The notes under the pieces were generated by a model. It was not told where the DNA came from, ran no database searches, and worked only from the letters and a program-made list of their open reading frames with translations. A stretch of DNA of 64,000 nt from Daphnia pulex (lineage: Eukaryota > Arthropoda > Branchiopoda > Diplostraca > Daphniidae), in the NCBI RefSeq assembly GCF_021134715.1, contig NC_060021.1, forward strand, positions 4,030,001 to 4,094,000, written 5' to 3'. Shown one piece after another: positions 1 to 13,692 of this stretch. Position numbers and translations under genes: made by a program. How positions within the stretch are numbered: position 1 is the stretch's first letter; every line of letters starts with the position of its first letter.

Positions 1-1150
1 AGCACGCCAGTGCACGCAAGAGCACGCCAGAGCACGCCAGAGCATGCCAGAGCACGCTAGAGCAGGCGAGAGCACGCCAGTGCATGCCAGTGCACGCCAA
101 TGCACGCCAGAGCACGCCAGAGCACGCCAGTGCATTCCAGAGCAGGCAAATGCACGCCAGTGCACGCAAGAGCACGCAAGAGCACGACAGAGCAAGACAG
201 AGCACGCCAGAGCACGCAAGTGCAAGCCCGTTTACGCCAGAGCACGCCCTTGCACGCCAGTGCACGCCAGAGCACGCCAGTGCACGCCAGAGTACGCCAG
301 TGCACGCCAATGCACGCCAAAGCAGGCAAATGCACGCCAGTGCACGCCAGAGCACGCAAGAGCACGACAGAGCACGCCAGAGCACGCCAGTGCACGCCAG
401 AGCACGCCAGTGCACGCCAGAGCACGCAAATGCACGACAGTACACGCAAATGCACGCCAGAGCACGCCAATGCACGCCAGTGCACTCCAGAGCACGCCAG
501 TGCATGCCAGTGCACGCCAGAGCCGGCCAGTGCACGCCAATGCACGCCAGAGCACGCCAATGCACGCCAGAGCACGCCAGTGCACGCCAGAGCACGCCAG
601 TGCACGCCAGAGTACGCCAGTGCACGCCAATGCACGCCAAAGCAGGCAAATGCACGCCAGTGCACGCCAGAGCACGCAAGAGCACGACAGAGCAAGACAG
701 AGCACGCCAGAGCACGCCAGTGCAAGCCAGTGCACGCCCGAGCACGCTAGTGCACGCCAGAGTACGCCAGTGCACGCCAATGCACGCCAAAGCAGGCAAA
801 TGCACGCCAGTGCATGCCAGAGCACGCCAGTGAACGCCAATGCACGCCAGAGCACGCAAATGCAAGACAGTACACGCCAATGCACGCCAGAGCACGCCAA
901 TGCACGCCAGTGCACGCCAGAGCACGCCAGTGCATGCCAGTGCACGCCAATGCACGCCAGTGCACACCAGAGCACGCCAGAGCACGCCAGTGCACGCCAA
1001 TGCACGCCAGAGCACGCCAGAGCACGCCAGTGCACGCCAGAGCACGCCAGTGCACGCCAGAGCCGGCCAGTGCACGCCAATGCACGCCAGAGCACGCCAA
1101 TGCACGCCAGAGCACGGTAGAGCACAGCAGAGAACAGCTCAGCACTTGAA

Positions 1151-1390
1151 GTTGCTATAATATTTATTTCTCTTGTTAAAACCATTTTTTAATTACAGGA
1201 TGTGTAAATCAATGTCCAATACACCATTTTAAGTCTATTGAATCAATAAATTTTTTAGAGCAATTCATGAACAAATAGTTTTAGAAAAACGCACATCACA
1301 GCACTTGAATTTTTTAAAATTTTTTCAATTATTTGAGTTCTTTTGTCGGGTAGTGGAGTTCTATTGTCAAGCACTTGAGTTCTGCATAGC
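1151..1390 (+). repeat. AT-rich satellite spacer, copy 1
   Basis: This is a 240-bp AT-rich block that starts GTTGCTATAATATT and ends TTCTGCATAGC, flanked on both sides by the 10-bp satellite. It differs from the other copies by one extra T in a T-run near 1,320. The flanking satellite has a fixed boundary sequence (AGCACGGTAGAGCACAGC) on the left. Confidence 0.95.
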
Positions 1391-2852
1391 AGAGCACACC
1401 AGAGCACGCCAGTGCACGCCAGAGCACGCCAGTGCACGTCAGAGCACGCCAGTGCACGCCAGAGCACGCCAGTGCACGCCAATGCACGCCAAAGCACGCC
1501 AATGCACGCCAGTGCACGCCACTGCATGCCAGAGCACGCCAGTGCACGCCAATGCACGCCAAAGCACGCCAATGCACGCCAGAGCACGCCAGAGCACGCC
1601 AATGCACGCCAGAGCACGCCAGTGCACGCCAATGCACGCCAGTGCACGCCAGAGCACGCCAGAGAACGCCAGAGAACGCCAGTGCATGCCAGAGCACGCC
1701 AGTGCACGCCAATGCACGCCAAAGCAGGCAAATGCACGCCAGTGCACGCCAGAGCACGCAAGAGCACGACAGAGCAAGACAGAGCACGCCAGAGCACGCC
1801 AGTGCAAGCCAGTTTACGCCAGAGCACGCCCTTGCACGCCAGTGCACGCCAGTGCACGCCCGAGCACGCCAGTGCACGCCAGAGTACGCCAGTGCACGCC
1901 AATGCATGCCAGTGCACGCCACTGCACGCCAGAGCACGCCAGAGCACGACAGAGCACGTCAGAGCACGCCAGAGCACGTCAGAGCACGCAAAAGCACGCC
2001 AATGCACGCCAGAGCTCGCCAATGCATGCCAGTGCACGTCAGTGCACACCAGAGCACGCCAGAGCACGCCAGTGCACGTCAGTGCACGCGAGAGCACGCA
2101 AGAGCACGCCAGAGCATGCCAGAGCACGCTAGAGCAGGCGAGAGCACGCCAGTGCACGCCAGAGCACGCCAATGCACGCCAGAGCACGCCAGAGCACGCC
2201 AGAGCACGCCAAAGCACGCCAGTGCACGCCAGTGCACACCAGAGCACGCCAGTGCACGCAAGAGCACGCCAGAGCACGCCAGAGCATGCCAGAGCACGCT
2301 AGAGCAGGCGAGAGCACGCCAGTGCATGCCAGTGCACGCCAATGCACGCCAGAGCACGCCAGAGCACGCCAGTGCATTCCAGAGCAGGCAAATGCACGCC
2401 AGTGCACGCAAGAGCACGCAAGAGCACGCAAGAGCACGACAGAGCAAGACAGAGCACGCCAGAGCACGCCAGTGCAAGCCCGTTTACGCCAGAGCACGCC
2501 CTTGCACGCCAGTGCACGCCAGAGCACGCCAGTGAACGCCAATGCACGCCAGAGCACGCAAATGCAAGACAGTACACGCCAATGCACGCCAGAGCACGCC
2601 AATGCACGCCAGTGCACGCCAGAGCACGCCAGTGCATGCCAGTGCACGCCAATGCACGCCAGTGCACACCAGAGCACGCCAGAGCACGCCAGTGCACGCC
2701 AATGCACGCCAGAGCACGCCAGAGCACGCCAGTGCACGCCAGAGCACGCCAGTGCACGCCAGAGCCGGCCAGTGCACGCCAATGCACGCCAGAGCACGCC
2801 AATGCACGCCAGAGCACGGTAGAGCACAGCAGAGAACAGCTCAGCACTTGAA

Positions 2853-3091
2853 GTTGCTATAATATTTATTTCTCTTGTTAAAACCATTTTTTAATTACAG
2901 GATGTGTAAATCAATGTCCAATACACCATTTTAAGTCTATTGAATCAATAAATTTTTTAGATCAATTCATGAACAAATAGTTTTAGAAAAACGCACATCA
3001 CAGCACTTGAATTTTTTAAAATTTTTCAATTATTTGAGTTCTTTTGTCGGGTAGTGGAGTTCTATTGTCAAGCACTTGAGTTCTGCATAGC
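2853..3091 (+). repeat. AT-rich satellite spacer, copy 2
   Basis: Copy of the spacer at 1,151, 1,702 bp further on. I see one private substitution (TTAGATCAATTC in place of TTAGAGCAATTC). Orientation is the same. Confidence 0.95.
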
Positions 3092-5663
3092 AGAGCACAC
3101 CAGAGCACGCCAGTGCACGCCAGAGCACGCCAGTGCACGCCAGAGCACGCCAGTGCACGCCAGAGCACGCCAGTGCACGCCAATGCACGCCAAAGCACGC
3201 CAATGCACGCCAGTGAATGCCACTGCATGCCAGAGCACGCCAGTGCACGCCAATGCACGCCAAAGCACGCCAATGCACGCCAGAGCACGCCAGAGCACGC
3301 CAATGCACGCCAGAGCACGCCAGTGCACGCCAATGCACGCCAGTGCACGCCAGAGCACGCCAGAGAACGCCAGAGAACGCCAGTGCACGCCAGAGCACGC
3401 CAGAGCACGCCAGTGCATGCCAGAGCACGCCAGTGCATGCCAGTGCACGCCAGAGCACTCCAGTGCACGTCAGTTCACGCCAGAGCACGCCAATGCACGC
3501 CAGTGCACGCCAGAGCACGCCAGTGCACGCCAATGCACGCCAGTGCACGCCAGAGCACGCCAGTGCACGCCAGAGTACGCCAGTGCACGCCAATGCACGC
3601 CAAAGCAGGCAAATGCACGCCAGTGCACGCCAGAGCACGCAAGAGCACGACAGAGCAAGACAGAGCACGCCAAAGCACGCCAGTGCAAGCCAGTTTACGC
3701 CAGAGCACGCCCTTGCACGCCAGTGCACGCCAGTGCACGCCCGAGCACGCCAGTGCACGCCAGAGTACGCCAGTGCACGCCAATGCATGCCAGTGCACGC
3801 CACTGCACGCCAGAGCACGACAGAGCACGACAGAGCACGTCAGAGCACGCCAGAGCACGTCAGAGCACGCAAAAGCACGCCAATGCACGCCAGAGCTCGC
3901 CAATGCATGCCAGTGCACGTCAGTGCACACCAGAGCACGCCAGAGCACGCCAGTGCACGTCAGTGCACGCGAGAGCACGCAAGAGCACGCCAGAGCATGC
4001 CAGAGCACGCTAGAGCAGGCGAGAGCACGCCAGTGCACGCCAGTGCACGCCAATGCACGCCAGAGCACGCCAGAGCACGCCAGAGCACGCCAAAGCACGC
4101 CAGTGCACGCCAGTGCACACCAGAGCACGCCAGTGCACGCAAGAGCACGCCAGAGCACGCCAGAGCATGCCAGAGCACGCTAGAGCAGGCGAGAGCACGC
4201 CAGTGCATGCCAGTGCACGCCAATGCACGCCAGAGCACGCCAGAGCACGCCAGTGCATTCCAGAGCAGGCAAATGCACGCCAGTGCACGCCAGAGCACGC
4301 AAGAGCACGACAGAGCAAGACAGAGCACGCCAGAGCACGCCAGTGCAAGCCAGTTTACGCCAGAGCACGCCCTTGCACGCCAGTGCACGCCAGAGCACGC
4401 CAGTGCACGCCAGAGTACGCCAGTGCACGCCAATGCACGCCAAAATAGGCAAATGCACGCCAGTGCACGCCAGAGCACGCAAGAGCACGACAGAGCACGC
4501 CAGAGCACGCCAGTGCACGCCAGAGCACGCCAGTGCACGCCAGAGTACGCAAATAAACGACAGTACACGCAAATGCACGCCAGAGCACGCCAATGCACGC
4601 CAGTGCACGCCAGAGCACGCCAGTGCATGCCAGTGCACGCCAGTGCACGCCAATGCACGCCAGTGCACACCAGAGCACGCCAGAGCACGCCAATGCACGT
4701 CAGAGCACGCCAGTGCACGCCAATGCACGCCAGAGCACGCCAGAGCACGCCAGTGCACGCCAGAGCACGCCAGTGCACGCCAGAGCACGCCAGTGCACGC
4801 AAGAGCCGGCCAGTGCACGCCAATGCACGCCAGAGCACGCCAGTGCACGCCAATGCACGCCAGAGCACGCCAGTGCACGCCAGAGCACGCCAGTGCACGC
4901 CAGAGTACGCCAGTGCACGCCAATGCACGCCAAAGCAGGCAAATGCACGCCAGTGCACGCCAGAGCACGCAAGAGCACGACAGAGCAAGACAGAGCACGC
5001 CAGAGCACGCCAATGCAAGCCAGAGCACGCCAGTGCACGCCAGAGCACGCCAGTGCACGCCAGAGCCGGCCAGTGCACGCCAAGGCACGCCAGAGCACGC
5101 CAGTGCACGCCAATGCACGCCAGAGCACGCCAGTGCACGCCAGAGCACGCCAGTGCACGCCAGAGTACGCCAGTGCACGCCAATGCACGCCAAAGCAGGC
5201 AAATGCACGCCAGTGCAAGCCAGAGCACGCAAGAGCACGACAGAGCAAGACAGAGCACGCCAGAGCACGCCAGTGCAAGCCAGTGCACGCCCGAGCACGC
5301 TAGTGCACGCCAGAGTACGCCAGTGCACGCCAATGCACGCCAAAGCAGGCAAATGCACGCCAGTGCACGCCAGAGCACGCCAGTGAACGCCAATGCACGC
5401 CAGAGCACGCAAATGCAAGACAGTACACGCCAATGCACGCCAGAGCACGCCAATGCACGCCAGTGCACGCCAGAGCACGCCAGTGCATGCCAGTGCACGC
5501 CAATGCACGCCAGTGCACACCAGAGCACGCCAGAGCACGCCAGTGCACGCCAGAGCACGCCAGTGCACGCCAGAGCCGGCCAGTGCACGCCAATGCACGC
5601 CAGAGCACGCCAATGCACGCCAGAGCACGGTAGAGCACAGCAGAGAACAGCTCAGCACTTGAA

Positions 5664-5902
5664 GTTGCTATAATATTTATTTCTCTTGTTAAAACCATTT
5701 TTTAATTACAGGATGTGTAAATCAATGTCCAATACACCATTTTAAGTCTATTGAATCAATAAATTTTTTAGAGCAATTCATGAACAAATAGTTTTAGAAA
5801 AACGCACATCACAGCACTTGAATTTTTTAAAATTTTTCAATTATTTGAGTTCTTTTGTCGGGTAGTGGAGTTCTATTGTCAAGCACTTGAGTTCTGCATA
5901 GC
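5664..5902 (+). repeat. AT-rich satellite spacer, copy 3
   Basis: Copy of the 239-bp spacer, 2,811 bp after copy 2, same orientation and with no difference I can see from the consensus. Confidence 0.95.
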
Positions 5903-8224
5903 AGAGCACACCAGAGCACGCCAGTGCACGCCAGAGCACGCCAGTGCACGCCAGAGCACGCCAGTGCACGCCAGAGCACGCCAGTGCACGCCAATGCACG
6001 CCAAAGCACGCCAATGCACGCCAGTGAACGCCACTGCATGCCAGAGCACGCCAGTGCACGCCAATGCACGCCAAAGCACGCCAATGCACGCCAGAGCACG
6101 CCAGAGCACGCCAATGCACGCCAGAGCACAACAGTGCACGCCAATGCACGCCAGTGCACGCCAGAGCACGCCAGAGAACGCCAGAGAACGCCAGTGCACG
6201 CCAGAGCACGCCAGAGCACGCCAGTGCATGCCAGAGCACGCCAGTGCATGCCAGTGCACGCCAGAGCACTCCAGTGCACGTCAGTTCACGCCAGAGCACG
6301 CCAATGCACGCCAGTGCACGCCAGAGCACGCCAGTGCACGCCAATGCACGCCAGTGCACGCCAGAGCACGCCAGAGCACGCCAGAGTACGCCAGTGCACG
6401 CCAATGCACGCCAAAGCAGGCAAATGCACGCCAGTGCACGCCAGAGCACGCAAGAGCACGACAGAGCAAGACAGAGCACGCCAGAGCACGCCAGTGCAAG
6501 CCAGTTTACGCCAGAGCACGCCCTTGCACGCCAGTGCACGCCAGTGCACGCCCGAGCACGCCAGTGCACGCCAGAGTACGCCAGTGCACGCCAATGCATG
6601 CCAGTGCACGCCACTGCACGCCAGAGCACGCCAGAGCACGACAGAGCACGTCAGAGCACGCCAGAGCACGTCAGAGCACGCAAAAGCACGCCAATGCACG
6701 CCAGAGCTCGCCAATGCATGCCAGTGCACGTCAGTGCACACCAGAGCACGCCAGAGCACGCCAGTGCATTCCAGAGCAGGCAAATGCACGCCAGAGCACG
6801 CCAGAGCACGCCAGTGCATTCCAGAGCAGGCAAATGCACGCCAGTGCACGCCAGAGCACGCAAGAGCACGACAGAGCAAGACAGAGCACGCCAGAGCACG
6901 CCAGTGCAAGCCAGTTTACGCCAGAGCACGCCCTTGCACGCCAGTGCACGCCAGAGCACGCCAGTGCACGCCAGAGTACGCCAGTGCACGCCAATGCACG
7001 CCAAAATAGGCAAATGCACGCCAGTGCACGCCAGAGCACGCAAGAGCACGACAGAGCACGCCAGAGCACGCCAGTGCACGCCAGAGCACGCCAGTGCACG
7101 CCAGAGTACGCAAATAAACGACAGTACACGCAAATGCACGCCAGAGCACGCCAATGCACGCCAGTGCACGCCAGAGCACGCCAGTGCATGCCAGTGCACG
7201 CCAGTGCACGCCAATGCACGCCAGTGCACACCAGAGCACGCCAGAGCACGCCAATGCACGTCAGAGCACGCCAGTGCACGCCAATGCACGCCAGAGCACG
7301 CCAGAGCACGCCAGTGCACGCCAGAGCACGCCAGTGCACGCCAGAGCACGCCAGTGCACGCAAGAGCCGGCCAGTGCACGCCAATGCACGCCAGAGCACG
7401 CCAGTGCACGCCAATGCACGCCAGAGCACGCCAGTGCACGCCAGAGCACGCCAGTGCACGCCAGAGTACGCCAGTGCACGCCAATGCACGCCAAAGCAGG
7501 CAAATGCACGCCAGTGCACGCCAGAGCACGCAAGAGCACGACAGAGCAAGACAGAGCACGCCAGAGCACGCCAGTGCAAGCCAGAGCACGCCAGTGCACG
7601 CCAGAGCACGCCAGTGCACGCCAGAGCCGGCCAGTGCACGCCAATGCACGCCAGAGCACGCCAGTGCACGCCAATGCACGCCAGAGCACGCCAGTGCACG
7701 CCAGAGCACGCCAGTGCACGCCAGAGTACGCCAGTGCACGCCAATGCACGCCAAAGCAGGCAAATGCACGCCAGTGCAAGCCAGAGCACGCAAGAGCACG
7801 ACAGAGCAAGACAGAGCACGCCAGAGCACGCCAGTGCAAGCCAGTGCACGCCCGAGCACGCTAGTGCACGCCAGAGTACGCCAGTGCACGCCAATGCACG
7901 CCAAAGCAGGCAAATGCACGCCAGTGCACGCCAGAGCACGCCAGTGAACGCCAATGCACGCCAGAGCACGCAAATGCAAGACAGTACACGCCAATGCACG
8001 CCAGAGCACGCCAATGCACGCCAGTGCACGCCAGAGCACGCCAGTGCATGCCAGTGCACGCCAATGCACGCCAGTGCACACCAGAGCACGCCAGAGCACG
8101 CCAGTGCACGCCAGAGCACGCCAGTGCACGCCAGAGCCGGCCAGTGCACGCCAATGCACGCCAGAGCACGCCAATGCACGCCAGAGCACGGTAGAGCACA
8201 GCAGAGAACAGCTCAGCACTTGAA

Positions 8225-8463
8225 GTTGCTATAATATTTATTTCTCTTGTTAAAACCATTTTTTAATTACAGGATGTGTAAATCAATGTCCAATACACCA
8301 TTTTAAGTCTATTGAATCAATAAATTTTTTAGAGCAATTCATGAACAAATAGTTTTAGAAAAACGCACATCACAGCACTTGAATTTTTTAAAATTTTTCA
8401 ATTATTTGAGTTCTTTTGTCGGGTAGTGGAGTTCTATTGTCAAGCACTTGAGTTCTGCATAGC
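8225..8463 (+). repeat. AT-rich satellite spacer, copy 4
   Basis: Copy of the 239-bp spacer, 2,561 bp after copy 3, same orientation. The satellite segment before it repeats much of the segment before copy 3, so spacer and flanking satellite were duplicated together. Confidence 0.95.
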
Positions 8464-10804
8464 AGAGCACACCAGAGCACGCCAGTGCACGCCAGAGCAC
8501 GCCAGTGCACGCCAGAGCACGCCAGTGCACGCCAATGCACGCCAAAGCACGCCAATGCACGCCAGTGAACGCCACTGCATGCCAGAGCACGCCAGTGCAC
8601 GCCAATGCACGCCAAAGCACGCCAATGCACGCCAGAGCACGCCAGAGCACGCCAATGCACGCCAGAGCACGCCAGTGCACGCCAATGCACGCCAGTGCAC
8701 GCCAGAGCACGCCAGAGAACGCCAGAGAACGCCAGTGCACGCCAGAGCACGCCAGAGCACGCCAGTGCATGCCAGAGCACGCCAGTGCATGCCAGTGCAC
8801 GCCAGAGCACTCCAGTGCACGTCAGTTCACGCCAGAGCACGCCAATGCACGCCAGTGCACGCCAGAGCACGCCAGTGCACGCCAATGCACGCCAGTGCAC
8901 GCCAGAGCACGCCAGAGCACGCCAGAGTACGCCAGTGCACGCCAATGCACGCCAAAGCAGGCAAATGCACGCCAGTGCACGCCAGAGCACGCAAGAGCAC
9001 GACAGAGCAAGACAGAGCACGCCAGAGCACGCCAGTGCAAGCCAGTTTACGCCAGAGCACGCCCTTGCACGCCAGTGCACGCCAGTGCACGCCCGAGCAC
9101 GCCAGTGCACGCCAGAGTACGCCAGTGCACGGAAATGCATGCCAGTGCACGCCACTGCACGCCAGAGCACGCCAGAGCACGACAGAGCACGTCAGAGCAC
9201 GCCAGAGCACGTCAGAGCACGCAAAAGCACGCCAATGCACGCCAGAGCTCGCCAATGCATGCCAGTGCACGTCAGTGCACACCAGAGCACGCCAGAGCAC
9301 GCCAGTGCACGTCAGTGCACGCGAGAGCACGCAAGAGCACGCCAGAGCATGCCAGAGCACGCTAGAGCAGGCGAGAGCACGCCAGTGCACGCCAGTGCAC
9401 GCCAGTGCACGCCAATGCACGCCAGAGCACGCCAGAGCACGCCAGAGCACGCCAAAGCACGCCAGTGCACGCCAGTGCACACCAGAGCACGCCAGTGCAC
9501 GCAAGAGCACGCCAGAGCACGCCAGAGCATGCCAGAGCACGCTAGAGCAGGCGAGAGCACGCCAGTGCATGCCAGTGCACGCCAATGCACGCCAGAGCAC
9601 GCCAGAGCACGCCAGTGCATTCCAGAGCAGGCAAATGCACGCCAGTGCACGCCAGAGCACGCAAGAGCACGACAGAGCAAGACAGAGCACGCCAGAGCAC
9701 GCCAGTGCAAGCCAGTTTACGCCAGAGCACGCCCTTGCACGCCAGTGCACGCCAGAGCACGCCAGTGCACGCCAGAGTACGCCAGTGCACGCCAATGCAC
9801 GCCAAAATAGGCAAATGCACGCCAGTGCACGCCAGAGCACGCAAGAGCACGACAGAGCACGCCAGAGCACGCCAGTGCACGCCAGAGCACGCCAGTGCAC
9901 GCCAGAGCACGCAAATGCACGACAGTACACGCAAATGCACGCCAGAGCACGCCAATGCACGCCAGTGCACGCCAGAGCACGCCAGTGCATGCCAGTGCAC
10001 GCCAGTGCACGCCAATGCACGCCAGTGCACACCAGAGCACGCCAGAGCACGCCAATGCACGTCAGAGCACGCCAGTGCACGCCAATGCACGCCAGAGCAC
10101 GCCAGAGCACGCCAGTGCACGCCAGAGCACGCCAGTGCACGCCAGAGCACGCCAGTGCACGCAAGAGCCGGCCAGTGCACGCCAATGCACGCCAGAGCAC
10201 GCCAGTGCACGCCAATGCACGCCAGAGCACGCCAGTGCACGCCAGAGCACGCCAGTGCACGCCAGAGTACGCCAGTGCACGCCAATGCCACCAAAGCAGG
10301 CAAATGCACGCCAGTGCACGCCAGAGCACGCAAGAGCACGACAGAGCAAGACAGAGCACGCCAGAGCACGCCAGTGCAAGCCAGTGCACGCCCGAGCACG
10401 CTAGTGCACGCCAGAGTACGCCAGTGCACGCCAATGCACGCCAAAGCAGGCAAATGCACGCCAGTGCACGCCAGAGCACGCCAGTGAACGCCAATGCACG
10501 CCAGAGCACGCAAATGCAAGACAGTACACGCCAATGCACGCCAGAGCACGCCAATGCACGCCAGTGCACGCCAGAGCACGCCAGTGCATGCCAGTGCACG
10601 CCAATGCACGCCAGTGCACACCAGAGCACGCCAGAGCACGCCAGTGCACGCCAATGCACGCCAGAGCACGCCAGAGCACGCCAGTGCACGCCAGAGCACG
10701 CCAGTGCACGCCAGAGCCGGCCAGTGCACGCCAATGCACGCCAGAGCACGCCAATGCACGCCAGAGCACGGTAGAGCACAGCAGAGAACAGCTCAACACT
10801 TGAA

Positions 10805-11043
10805 GTTGCTATAATATTTATTTCTCTTGTTAAAACCATTTTTTAATTACAGGATGTGTAAATCAATGTCCAATACACCATTTTAAGTCTATTGAATCAA
10901 TAAATTTTTTAGAGCAATTCATGAACAAATAGTTTTAGAAAAACGCACATCACAGCACTTGAATTTTTTAAAATTTTTCAATTATTTGAGTTCTTTTGTC
11001 GGGTAGTGGAGTTCTATTGTCAAGCACTTGAGTTCTGCATAGC
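10805..11043 (+). repeat. AT-rich satellite spacer, copy 5
   Basis: Copy of the 239-bp spacer, 2,580 bp after copy 4. The boundary just before it reads GCTCAACACTTGAAG rather than GCTCAGCACTTGAAG, a variant shared with copy 6, so copies 5 and 6 are closest relatives. Confidence 0.95.
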
Positions 11044-13453
11044 AGAGCACACCAGAGCACGCCAGTGCACGCCAGAGCACGCCAGTGCACGTCAGAGCAC
11101 GCCAGTGCACGCCAGAGCACGCCAGTGCACGCCAATGCACGCCAAAGCACGCCAATGCACGCCAGTGCACGCCACTGCATGCCAGAGCACGCCAGTGCAC
11201 GCCAATGCACGCCAAAGCACGCCAATGCACGCCAGAGCACGCCAGAGCACGCCAATGCACGCCAGAGCACGCCAGTGCACGCCAATGCACGCCAGTGCAC
11301 GCCAGAGAACGCCAGAGAACGCCAGAGAACGCCAGAGAACGCCAGAGAACGCCAGTGCACGCCAGAGCACGCCAGAGCACGCCAGTGCATGCCAGAGCAC
11401 GCCAGTGCATGCCAGTGCACGCCAGAGCACTCCAGTGCACGTCAGTTCACGCCAGAGCACGCCAATGCACGCCAGTGCACGCCAGAGCACGCCAGTGCAC
11501 GCCAATGCACGCCAGTGCACGCCAGTGCACGCCAGAGCACGCCAGTGCACGCCAGAGTACGCCAGTGCACGCCAATGCACGCCAAAGCATGCAAATGCAC
11601 GCCAGTGCACGCCAGAGCACGCAAGAGCACGACAGAGCAAGACAGAGCACGCCAGAGCACGCCAGTGCAAGCCAGTTTACGCCAGAGCACGCCCTTGCAC
11701 GCCAGTGCACGCCAGTGCACGCCCGAGCACGCCAGTGCACGCCAGAGTACGCCAGTGCACGCCAATGCATGCCAGTGCACTCCACTGCACGCCAGAGAAC
11801 GCCAGAGCACGCCCTTGCACGCCAGTGCACGCCAGAGCACGCCAGTGCACGCCAGAGTACGCCAGTGCACGCCAATGCACGCCAAAATAGGCAAATGCAC
11901 GCCAGTGCACGCCAGAGCACGCAAGAGCACGACAGAGCACGCCAGAGCACGCCAGTGCACGCCAGAGCACGCCAGTGCACGCCAGAGCACGCAAATGCAC
12001 GACAGTACACGCAAATGCACGCCAGAGCACGCCAATGCACGCCAGTGCACGCCAGAGCACGCCAGTGCATGCCAGTGCACGCCAGTGCACGCCAATGCAC
12101 GCCAGTGCACACCAGAGCACGCCAGAGCACGCCAATGCACGTCAGAGCACGCCAGTGCACGCCAATGCACGCCAGAGCACGCCAGAGCACGCCAGTGCAC
12201 GCCAGAGCACGCCAGTGCACGCCAGAGCACGCCAGTGCACGCAAGAGCCGGCCAGTGCACGCCAATGCACGCCAGAGCACGCCAGTGCACGCCAATGCAC
12301 GCCAGAGCACGCCAGTGCACGCCAGAGCACGCCAGTGCACGCCAGAGTACGCCAGTGCACGCCAATGCCACCAAAGCAGGCAAATGCACGCCAGTGCACG
12401 CCAGAGCACGCAAGAGCACGACAGAGCAAGACAGAGCACGCCAGAGCACGCCAGTGCAAGCCAGTGCACGCCCGAGCACGCTAGTGCACGCCAGAGTACG
12501 CCAGTGCACGCCAATGCACGCCAAAGCAGGCAAATGCACGCCAGTGCACGCCAGAGCACGCCAGTGAACGCCAATGCACGCCAGAGCACGCAAATGCAAG
12601 ACAGTACACGCCAATGCACGCCAGAGCACGCCAATGCACGCCAGTGCACGCCAGAGCACGCCAGTGCATGCCAGTGCACGCCAATGCACGCCAGTGCACA
12701 CCAGAGCACGCCAGAGCACGCCAGTGCACGCCAATGCACGCCAGAGCACGCCAGAGCACGCCAGTGCACGCCAGAGCACGCCAGTGCACGCCAGAGCACG
12801 CCAGTGCACGCAAGAGCCGGCCAGTGCACGCCAATGCACGCCAGAGCACGCCAGTGCACGCCAATGCACGCCAGAGCACGCCAGTGCACGCCAGAGCACG
12901 CCAGTGCACGCCAGAGTACGCCAGTGCACGCCAATGCCACCAAAGCAGGCAAATGCACGCCAGTGCACGCCAGAGCACGCAAGAGCACGACAGAGCAAGA
13001 CAGAGCACGCCAGAGCACGCCAGTGCAAGCCAGTGCACGCCCGAGCACGCTAGTGCACGCCAGAGTACGCCAGTGCACGCCAATGCACGCCAAAGCAGGC
13101 AAATGCACGCCAGTGCACGCCAGAGCACGCCAGTGAACGCCAATGCACGCCAGAGCACGCAAATGCAAGACAGTACACGCCAATGCACGCCAGAGCACGC
13201 CAATGCACGCCAGTGCACGCCAGAGCACGCCAGTGCATGCCAGTGCACGCCAATGCACGCCAGTGCACACCAGAGCACGCCAGAGCACGCCAGTGCACGC
13301 CAATGCACGCCAGAGCACGCCAGAGCACGCCAGTGCACGCCAGAGCACGCCAGTGCACGCCAGAGCCGGCCAGTGCACGCCAATGCACGCCAGAGCACGC
13401 CAATGCACGCCAGAGCACGGTAGAGCACAGCAGAGAACAGCTCAACACTTGAA

Positions 13454-13692
13454 GTTGCTATAATATTTATTTCTCTTGTTAAAACCATTTTTTAATTACA
13501 GGATGTGTAAATCAATGTCCAATACACCATTTTAAGTCTATTGAATCAATAAATTTTTTAGAGCAATTCATGAACAAATAGTTTTAGAAAAACGCACATC
13601 ACAGCACTTGAATTTTTTAAAATTTTTCAATTATTTGAGTTCTTTTGTCGGGTAGTGGAGTTCTATTGTCAAGCACTTGAGTTCTGCATAGC
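13454..13692 (+). repeat. AT-rich satellite spacer, copy 6
   Basis: Copy of the 239-bp spacer, 2,649 bp after copy 5, sharing its boundary variant. The satellite downstream of both copies carries the same five-fold run of the unit AGAGAACGCC (near 11,301 and 13,950). Confidence 0.95.

Noticed and set aside
1170..1205. Splice-acceptor-like sequence (CATTTTTTAATTACAG) inside each satellite spacer.
   Set aside because: An AT-rich spacer will contain this by chance, and no coding exon follows.
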